A stretch of DNA of 64,000 bases from Amyloporia xantha. Its lineage: Eukaryota > Basidiomycota > Agaricomycetes > Polyporales > Adustoporiaceae. The notes beneath the pieces were generated by a model, which saw only the letters and a program-made list of their open reading frames with translations, did not search any database and was not told the DNA's origin. Position numbers and translations under genes: made by a program. This document shows positions 55,652 to 64,000 of this stretch, piece after piece. The stretch lies in assembly GCA_036971615.1 (NCBI GenBank), contig JAYKKR010000050.1, forward strand, positions 1 to 64,000, given 5' to 3'. Within the stretch, counting starts at the first letter, position 1. Each line of letters starts with the position of its first letter.

Positions 55652-56727
55652 ATGAACAACACTGTAGCTTTTCCGAGTGTCTCTTCAGAGTCTAGAGCAC
55701 CCGTTGATACAGGCTCTACTCTATCACTTGCTCATCGAGCAACTGCTCTCGACATCTGTGACCTCGTCTATGGTCCGACTATTCCTTCATGGACCACGAT
55801 TGAGCGATTCTACGAACCAAATGCATCATATGAGAATCCTTTGATCACTGCGACCTCCCGCGCCGTTATTGCAGATATACATGCCCTCGCGAGCCAGGTG
55901 TCACAGCTTGATGTGCCCAAACCAGTGGCGCTTCTGCATGCCCTATTCCGCATCTCAAGGGATAGCGGTCTTGAGAATTCGCGATTCAAGGTTCTCAATA
56001 TGTGGAATGAAGTCAGTGATGTCTCCGAGAGCGAGAGTTTTGGTAAGCATGCAGTTTGCAGGGTCGATGCGGGCAATTGCCCTCCTTAGACTTCGGGCGC
56101 TGATCTGGCTCGCTTTTAGACGGACATCAAAAGATAATTGTCGAGCACACTCTCCATATCGACCTCCTTCCCGGCTTTCTTTCGTCATCGAACCGGCAGA
56201 ATGCTGAGCCCGTTCATCCACTTCCTTCATCTGAATCCGAGCTCCCCATTTCGCTACCACAAGCTACCTTGACACGCCAGGCTACATCACGAACTAGAGC
56301 ATATGGAGGGCATAATCCTCCGCCATCCATTCTACAATTATCCCTCCCAATCATGACAAGTTTGTCTTTCAACGATGCAGGGAAGATTACCCACCACCGA
56401 GATTTCTGGGATGTGAAGGTGTGCATATACCTGCCAAAGTTGTATTCCGCTATACCATCTTTGGGCTCGGCTGTTCTTTGCTCGCGCTGAGCTCTATTTC
56501 AGGACCTCCTCAGTCTGCTCCCGGGAATGTCCCTCGCACAATGGATTACGACACGTCTCATTGCCCAGAGTATTCGGGGGATTGTCAGCGCCGGGAGACT
56601 CTTGTCGAGATCTCGTCCTTCGCGGGATGCGGACACTTCCGATCCAAGGGACGAGGAAGAGGGATTATCCCCCGCCGCTGCTTACGCCCGAACAGTAAAG
56701 GAAAACCCCTCTTCTACTGTTTTATGA
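55652..56727 (+). CDS. Conserved fungal protein, possible NTF2-like fold
   Basis: Three exons join in frame: 55652-56042, 56120-56418 and 56503-56727. The N-terminal part reads LDICDLVYGPTIPSWTTIERFYEPNASYENPLITATSRAVIADIHAL, an arrangement typical of SnoaL/NTF2-like domains, where a Tyr/Asn-containing strand follows a helix. Then come LLHALFRISRDSG and MWNEVSDVSESESF. Exon 2 has the repeated theme DGHQKIIVEHTLHIDLLPGF, then after a polar loop LPIMTSLSFNDAGKITHHRDFWDVK. Exon 3 has DLLSLLPGMSLAQWITTRLIAQSIRG and an acidic tail. The H-H-R-D-F-W-D signature recurs in fungal hypothetical proteins. The function is unknown. I chose the ATG at 55652 because upstream residues look like leader; the frame itself is open to 55574. 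Confidence 0.72.
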
Positions 56728-59316
56728 GGCCCTCGAGTCAACGGCCGATTAGCACAGGATGTATGTGCGGGAGCGACCTCGTAGAGCTGATGTCATGCTT
56801 CCCATGAGTACGGTCGGTACAGTTCTATCACCGACTCGGCTGCATCATGGGTTTCTGGAAAGCTCAGCTGTCGTAACAGATACGTTTACCTTTGGTACGA
56901 AGGCTTCCACCGTCTCACGCCTAGTACGGAACATGGTCACCATGAGGACACATTACATAATTCTATAGACGTGAGTACTTGCGCAACTTGTAGGATTGAT
57001 CATCGCTGTCGTGCGCGCCAGACCCTCTGGCAAGCGGTAAGTTAATACCGATCTAACTAACATATGTCGCCGAAACATTCAGAACATATCGGGTGGTGAT
57101 TCGGATTGATGGTTCGAAACCGGACTACAGATAGAGCCGACGGAAACCATACCTAGACAAGGCATAATTCTCATCGGGATGAGATTAAGTCCGAGTGTTC
57201 GAGCCGTTCAGTTCAGAGCCGCATTATGTAGTGCGCTAACAGCAACTTGCTGCAACGTTGCAAAAGGCGTTATAGGGCACCAGGCACCTGTTGCTCACCT
57301 CAGCGAGCGGATCAATTCTCTCATATTATCTCGTCGACGCTGGCCTGATCGGCTCTCCGATTGCTTCCGTCATGACGAGATCTCAATTATTACTAAGTTG
57401 CAGTCCTGATTGTAACATTTGTGCATCACGAAATGCGGCCATCGTTGCACACATCGGCCCCTTTCAACCGTCAATACGTCTCGAAAGGAGAGAGATCTGG
57501 TTAGTTACGCCATTATAATGTCCCTCAAACTCCACGGTCGTCACGAGCCCGGGAACATAGGCCCTCTAGGCTGACATGCCTCCATCATTTTTCTGCGGTA
57601 ATCTATGTGCGATCAAACGTAACACAGTAGACACCTCTGACATTCGTTAGCACGTCTAGTCGCGATCACAATAAAATCTTGATTGCTTCAGCGTTTGAAT
57701 CAGTTCTTTGGCTTGTCAAGATGAACTACTGACCAGTGCTACTGCGCAAGGCAGCGAGCAGGCTACAACGAGACTGCGGTGCTTCACGCTAAAGACGACC
57801 ACTATCCCGAGTGCTCGGCAATAAGACTCGATACTATTGGATAAACAGTTGATCATACTATCCACCGAACCACCACAACAATGGGTTTGACGACACCACG
57901 ATCACATGCATAACGTGTACATTTGCGACTGACAACACAAGTTCCAAGGCTCAACGTTCAACGAGCAAATCTTTCATTGGACAATTGAGGCCTGCCGTCA
58001 CTGCGAAGAGTCACTTCCACATGACTTGAGAAGAGAAGCTCGCTTGTGCTGCATCTCTCGATCGAAGGCGCATACCCTGGCAAGAGAATCTAATCTTGGC
58101 CTGGACGCAATTGTGCGACATGTCCGAGAGATAGGAGCTTGGTCAGACAGAAAGCTTCGCATTCCGCACGTGGCCTTCCTCCACCTCGCACCCGTGACGA
58201 ATTCTTCCAATGACAGTGACGTACAACCGGGATGTGCGGTATACCAAACACGGTCCTGTGTGTGGCCTTGGGACTCTTTGGGTGAGAGCTGTGGATTAGT
58301 CGCAGTTCTGCCCCATGATAGTTCCCGAAAGAGGGGACAAGTTGGCACAGCGCGGTCAATGATCAGATCTGCCAGAGGAGCTACACCAAAGCCAGTGCGA
58401 TGAGAACGTCCACGGGTTCGCCTATGATAGTTTCAACTACATCCATTGCTTCAATTGTGAGAGGCTGTGCCCAACCAGGTCAAACTTGAGTTAATGAATG
58501 TGTTCCGAACTTTAAGGAGTTCTGTCAGTTTCAGAAACACGAGTCGAAGCTGAATGCGAAAGAACCGCGCTAGATCTCGGGCATTTGCGTGCGGATAGTC
58601 TAGAGGAGCCGCTTCGTATCGACAAGACCTCGAGCACTCCATAATACGTCAATTGGCTTGTCGTCTTCGATAGGCCAGACGTTCATAGCGAGATATGCCG
58701 GTCTAGCTGACGCCTAAGTCGCTTTCCAGCAAATCAAAACGTGAGAAGACAGTGAGAATAGTTGCTTGCGTACTCAAGCTAACGAGATATATCTGTTGAG
58801 TATTTGGATTGCGGAGCGGATCGACGTCGCAACCCCTTGTCACGGTGGGCTAACGCTGTGAATGAATAGAGTATGAACACAGTTCAGCGGAACTTTAACA
58901 CGTATCGAAGACAGTTCTGAGTCATGACTCGCATTGTACCAGCATACCATTGCACACAGTGTTCATTGGCCAGACTCATACACCAGTGGACAAATGCAGA
59001 GTCACCTGAACATGGTCATTTGAGTTCAGCGCCAGATATGACAGATAGAACGAGCAGCTCCAGATAAGTACATGAGCGGGAAGTGAAATAGATCACATTG
59101 TAAGTATACAACTTGCGATGGCCGGCTTGAAGTTGAAGCTAGAGGTCGAACATTTGGATGAACGACCTGGGATAGCGAATCACTCCGTCACGACGCGTCT
59201 AAACGAGTCTCGTGATCGCAACGCGTCAATTACGATCGTCCTAATAATTAGCCGCCGAAAGCCTTGAATGCGCTCGCCACGCCCGACTGCAACTTCACAC
59301 TAATAGACACACAAAA
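56728..59316. other. Gene-poor block, nothing recognised
   Basis: About 2.6 kb with only short frames (for example 58026-58403 plus, 125 codons; 57998-58348 minus), which overlap and show no motifs. No RNA gene or repeat was identified. The right end contains the promoter of the Dsc2-like gene. Confidence 0.35.
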
Positions 59317-60972
59317 ATGGCATTTGAGAATGCCTCGGTGACCAAGGGTGCGTCTCTGATACCACGGTGTATGCTCACAGTGCTGGTATTCACTCTCATG
59401 CATTGTGACGATAGGATTGATGTTAGGGATTGCACTCACGACCATTACAGTCGGAATATTTGATGTGAAGCACTATACGAATTTGCAGCTGATTCCCCAT
59501 ATATCAAAATATTATCAGGTCTGTCTAGCGGCGAACATTGACTAGGTTGCCAAGACTGACATGAATGCTAACAGTATTGGCGTCTATTCACATACCACAT
59601 CGCCTGTGCAAACTCAAGCGACTTATTCTTGATCGAGTTGCTGTTGTACAACATCGGTATGCATATCGAGAGATCGTTTGGTAGCGTCAAATATGCAGTG
59701 AGTCAGCAAATGCCGTTCATGATCGCATCTTGACCTTGTAGATATCGTCAGTCCTTCATTATCGTCACTACGCTTGTCTCAACGATCACATTATTTCTCT
59801 GCCTTCTTACGCTGCAAATGTCTCATTATCTTGGCTCCATATTCAACAACCTTCAATCAGGGCCTATTTGCCTCATGTTCGGCATTCTGTACCAATATAC
59901 ACGACTGGTTCCACAGGGGTATCAATTCAAGGTGTTCGGTGCAGTTGTCAGCGACAAAGTATGGATATATGTAATAGCAGCACAGGTGAGTCTATCGAAC
60001 AAACTAGTGGAAGGTATGTCAATTATCCGAGAGCCCCTCAAATCTGTCATCCTATCATATAGGGTGCTCTCCTATGCATCATGTACGGAGACTTCTATAT
60101 AATGCACTGGAATTTAGGTTTACCAGAGGAACTTGATTTAAGACATACATATGATGCTTCTGGCCTTCATATTGTTAAAATTAGCTTGCTTGTCCCGTTC
60201 ACTCCGTAGTCTTCACCTTACTGATTGATTCCTAGCTGGCTATTTCCCAATTACCCTCCAGTCTACTACCCGCATTTGTCGGTCTCCTATCAGGATACAT
60301 ATATAGGTCTGACATCCTGCAGCTCAAAAGTTGGCGTATACCGCACAGGTAATTTATTTAACCGGTGCATGGTCCACTGCTTAATTTGTTGCCAACAGAC
60401 TCCAAAACATTGCAGAACAGTGGCTCCAGCCACTGTTAGAAGAAGGAAGAGCCACGAGGCGCTCGACGCGCGTTTTCCCTGAAACTCGCGTCGGTAGCCG
60501 GACGAGCGCGCCCGCGCTGAGTGAGACAGAGGTAGTGACCACTGCGCAGCAGCCGCTGCCAATGGCACCGAATGCGGCCGAGGCCGCTCGCGAGAGGTTT
60601 CGTGATAGGATGCAGGATAGGAGGCGCACGGAGGACGACATACGTAATTTGATGGTGATGTTCCCAGACGTCCGACGAGCGGTGATCACCGACGTAGTGC
60701 GCAGGAGGTGAGCTGTCCGACGGTTATGTTTGCCTAGTTGGTGCCTCTGCTAGTGGTATTCTGCTGGGTCGCGCGGTGGAGTCAGTCACCGTTGGGCTGT
60801 CTGATTATCCGGAGCGTACGATTGGGTGAAATGCGTATGCATGCTCCTAGGATCGTGTGGATTGTTTTCTTACTGCTGAAAGTTGACGATGGGATGTAAT
60901 GCTTACGCACGTTTTCCTTCCAGTCCTAACATCGAAGCCGCAGCTGCGCTTCTCCTCAGCTCGAGAGCGTAG
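59317..60972 (+). CDS. DSC2: Dsc2/UBAC2-like rhomboid pseudoprotease with UBA/CUE-type domain
   Basis: This is a multi-span ER/Golgi membrane protein related to Dsc2 and UBAC2, which help ubiquitin ligases extract or sort membrane proteins; in fungi the Dsc complex also activates SREBP. The start ATG at 59317 sits in AAAAATGG. Exons give MAFENASVTK, GLMLGIALTTITVGIFDVKHYTNLQLIPHIS, YWRLFTYHIACANSSDLFLIELLLYNIGMHIERSFGSVKYA and SFIIVTTLVSTITLFLCLL. SGPICLMFGILYQYTRLVP, LPAFVGLLSGYIYRSDILQLKSWRIPHR and a long linker follow. The C-terminal DDIRNLMVMFPDVRRAVITDVVRRR, SPNIEAAAALLLSS is a UBA/CUE-like three-helix domain. No GxSG-type serine protease motif is seen, consistent with a pseudoprotease. 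One intron (59988 to about 60234) is longer than the rest. All joins are in frame; stop 60970-60972. Confidence 0.85.
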
Positions 60973-61703
60973 GCTTGCGTTTCTCGGAATACGCGACCTC
61001 TTCACGTTCTGCTAGGCACAGGACAATTCCATACGGCATTCGGATTATTTAATTTGCACTTTGTCCGTGACAATTCTCAGAATAATTCATACCTGTCGGA
61101 ATGTTGAATTTTGCACAAAATTACAGGTGAGTGGATGACTAAAAGTGAACAAATGAGTCGTATGTCGCACGAACGTGCAAAGTCGCTACGGCTATACCGG
61201 CTTGTTATGCAAGTCCGCATGACTAAACCCCGGAAGTCACTCAACCTGCGGGATGTCTTCAAGCTCCCGCGGCTGGCCATCTTTCTGCGCATTAATTGTC
61301 CGCGATTGATGAGGCAGATGCGCCTTGCACAGATTTTCGAAGAAGTTCAGGATGTGGCTGCAGCTCTGTGATGTACGAGGATCTTGCCGTCGGTTGGTTG
61401 AATGTCGCCGCATGGCCAAGAATCGGCGTGATGCGTTGAACTGAGCCGCCATCTTTCCACTCTAAAGAGATGATCTGGCCACCACAATCCTTATTGGTCC
61501 AGCTTGATAGCCGTGCGAGGTCGATTGATCAAGATGCGTACTATACAGTGTACCTGACAAGTGTGATCCCATCATTTATCCGCATTCGTTATAGGACGTC
61601 ACTGAATCATCGTTCGATAGGTGGGAAGCGATTCAGTTGCTTCCGAAACGTCTTACTCAACACACGTGAGTGTACATGGTACAGATATGATATACGAGAT
61701 CGT
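60973..61703. other. Convergent spacer between DSC2-like gene and eIF3d
   Basis: The two genes point at each other here. A plus frame at 61111-61371 (86 codons, very basic, ending QIFEEVQDVAAAL) is the only one of note; it has no recognised family and no supporting context, so it is not called. Confidence 0.4.
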
Positions 61704-64000
61704 CTACGCAGCTCCGAGTGAATCAGGATCCTCGCCGTCAAATGCACCCTCGTCGTCTTCATCCTCCCCTGTGAACGCATTGGGAGGGACAGCGTAAAGA
61801 CGAAGGACGGGCTGTAAAGGGACATAGTAAGACCGGATAGTCAGCAAACTTCTACATCTCCATCATGAAAGATGAAATCCGAACGAGATTCCCCGTTATC
61901 ACCCTCGTGATGGGAGGCGGTCAGCTTCCACGCGGGTAAAGCTGGGCTGCCAGACACCAGCGTAGATACTCGCAAATTCTAGCCAAGTCTGAGAAGAGGG
62001 TGCTGGCAGAGAACCGAGGAGACGCAAGCGACAGAGGCCGGCACGGCACAATTATAGCACCGACCTGCGCGTGATACCGACGACGACCTCCCCGATTGAA
62101 ACGGCAGGACCAGACGTGAAAGTTACGTACTTTGTTGGGGTCCTTGATAAGAACGTATTTGCCTTCAGGCTGTTTCATGCACATGTCCGTGACGGTGCGG
62201 ACGATTCCCCATCCGTTGGCCAGCGAAACGTTCAGCTGGCCGGCGAAGTCCATAGGGCGCGTCGAGGTTGTGCTGAGAATAACGTGCCTAGTGTTGTCGC
62301 GAGGGTTCACGCGCGAAATGAATCTAGAACGTGACAAATGCAGTTAGCAAATCTGGGGAAGATACCACGAGCTGTCAGGCGAGCGGCGGACATCAGTCGG
62401 GTCTACTCGAGCCTAGCGGGGACCCGAAGTGGTGGAGACAGGGGTGCAAGATTGCGTTGGGAGGAAAGACTTACCCAATCTTCATTAGGTCGGCACCGGC
62501 AAGAACACTCTGCACAGTCCACTTAGCAAGCTTACAGCTGTTGTTCTTCATTTCCGTGGCAACAACGGCTCCACGCTGCGAATCGAGCTTGGATCGCCAG
62601 TCTGGAGCACCTCCGGCACCCGGAGCACGAGGGTCAAACTCGTTCAGAGCACGGACAGTTACCAATCCCTGGCCGGCGCGCGGGTTGCCCTGGCCCGGAG
62701 AGTATGCGTCGACTTCAGTTCGGACACACAACTTGATGTCCTCATCCTCGGTAATCCCCAGGTCGAAGACACGGTAGCGATATCCACAAGATGCCAACGG
62801 TTCAGTCTCATCTGGACCGTAGAAGGGATTAGGCTTTGTGAAGTCGACGGGCGGAGGCGGGGGCGTCTCAATGACGGATTGGAAAGCGAAGTTCTGGTTG
62901 ATGTAAGTAGCCTCAAGAGACAACGATGTAGCCGAATTGATTGAAGGGGTTTCTGGGACAGGAATTTTCTCGTTTGGATTATTGGGGTTCACAGTGGTTG
63001 GATCTTGAGGGGGATCGGCAGCATTTTCATTGACTGTAACGGTATCGAATGGGCCACCATCACGCTTGTCGAAGAACAATTTGTTGCCTTCACGGATGAT
63101 AACGATGTCCCACGGATAGACTGACCGGGGGGCGCACATAAGAACACTGAGGATGACATCTGTGGTGTACACAGTAGCAGTGTCCTTTGATGCCAACTGT
63201 CAAGCGAGAAGACGGCGTTCAGAATCGTACCGAGGTTGGACCAAAAATATCTAATATCTTACCTCTTGGATAATAGGATCGTCGGACGTAGTCGTGTTGT
63301 ACTTAATCCGGTCTAGTATCTGAAGAGGCTTCTCGGTCTTTGTCGTGATGCGGTCGTAAGACTTCTCGTACGCGAAGAGTCGGCCGTACGCATCCCTGCA
63401 AATATGATTTAGCAAGTTATAGATCACACGCAGACAGGAAGACTCACAGATCTTCTGGATCATCAACTTCGAGGCGTAATTTGGCAAGGCGATGAAATTC
63501 GATCTCTTCCAGCATGCTCCATTCGGGGGAAATGGCGACTGAGGACTCGCGAAGACGGTTGTTCTGACCCAAGAATAGGATTAACTTTACCAGTACCAGG
63601 TGATTACCACTTCCAAGGACGCACCTTCTCCCAGTCTCTCCAGCCCCTTCTTCCTCCTCGCTGGGCACCACCACTACCGCGTCCCCCAGTGAAACCACCG
63701 CGGCCGCCTCTTTGAGCGCCTCCCCTGTTGAACATGCCCAGCCTGCCCATGCCCCTGCCCCTGTTTTGAGGACCTCCCCGACGAGTTGCATTTGTCTTAG
63801 TATCAACAAGAGAGAAACTTGACTCGTCTTCTGCGTGGAAGTAAGCGAAAGCGCTAGCGGTCCCGCTGCCAAATGCTGGCTGGCCGTCGCGCCTGCCTCG
63901 CCCGCCAGGCCCACCTCCGCGTGTGTTACCCTGTGCAGATACCTGACCTGCATTTTGACGGTTATCGCCCGAGATGTCATTCCAGTCCGCAAAGCGACCA
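61704..64000 (-). CDS. EIF3D: Translation initiation factor eIF3 subunit d (5' end beyond window)
   Basis: eIF3d is a cytosolic eIF3 subunit that can bind mRNA caps and supports initiation on selected messages. The window begins inside the N-terminal region at [11 protein letters not shown], so roughly the first 45 residues are missing (estimate from the family). Next come a Gly/Arg-rich RGG-like stretch (63650-63920), GWRDWEK, and after an intron [31 protein letters not shown]. Then follow [37 protein letters not shown], and the large exon 62476-63196 ([37 protein letters not shown]-type [31 protein letters not shown]). [16 protein letters not shown] and [37 protein letters not shown] lead, across an intron of about 310 bases, to [21 protein letters not shown] and the stop at 61704-61706. 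Confidence 0.93.

Noticed and set aside
61111..61371. Small basic plus-strand frame (86 codons) between DSC2-like gene and eIF3d
   Set aside because: It lies in a convergent 3' spacer, without family signature, promoter element or supporting exons.

Overview
The window reads as nuclear DNA from a filamentous basidiomycete, most likely an Agaricomycete. The genes are split by many short introns (mostly about 50-70 bases, GT...AG). They lie on both strands without operons. Several families are typical of that group (DUF6699, ML-domain/TRP-like channels, a long-loop GATA finger). Genus is not claimed.

Layout, left to right. 272-3373 (+): a mitochondrial-type succinate-semialdehyde dehydrogenase. 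4902-5872 (+): a DUF6699 protein. 5.9-9.7 kb: no recognisable gene. 9701-10700 (+): PAPS reductase (MET16). 11.5-12.76 kb (+): an RNase III plus dsRBD protein. 13.1-14.5 kb (-): two small cytochrome c oxidase genes, COA3 and COX7. 14607-15563 (+): the YEATS protein YAF9, divergent from COX7. 15.7-24.4 kb (-): the checkpoint kinase ATR/Mec1, divergent from NOP14 (+, 24.66-27.9 kb). About 29.0-29.6 kb (+): a secreted cyanovirin-N-like protein. 31.1-35.1 kb: two intact medium-chain reductases facing each other, with a truncated, decayed piece of one of them between. 35.8-36.6 kb (+): a cysteine-motif protein of unknown function. 37.0-39.5 kb (+): a CNH-domain protein. 39.7-43.0 kb (-): an ML/TRP-like membrane channel. 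46.7-48.4 kb (+): an ING-family PHD protein. 49.5-51.1 kb (+): a GATA transcription factor. 55.65-56.7 kb (+): a conserved fungal protein that may have an NTF2-like fold. 59.3-61.0 kb (+): a Dsc2/UBAC2-like rhomboid pseudoprotease. 61.7 kb to the right edge (-): eIF3d, cut by the window end.

Functional themes: respiratory chain (COA3, COX7), NuA4/SWR1-type chromatin reading (YAF9, ING), genome maintenance and ribosome biogenesis (ATR, NOP14), translation (eIF3d), and ER membrane quality control (Dsc2-like).

The most striking sequence property is uneven reading-frame quality. Left of about 30 kb, many conserved genes need one-base insertions or deletions, often in runs of G or C, to restore frame, although their splice sites look normal. 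From 31 to 64 kb every gene I traced joins cleanly. This pattern suggests local consensus error more than mass gene death. No tRNA, rRNA, CRISPR array or complete transposon was recognised.
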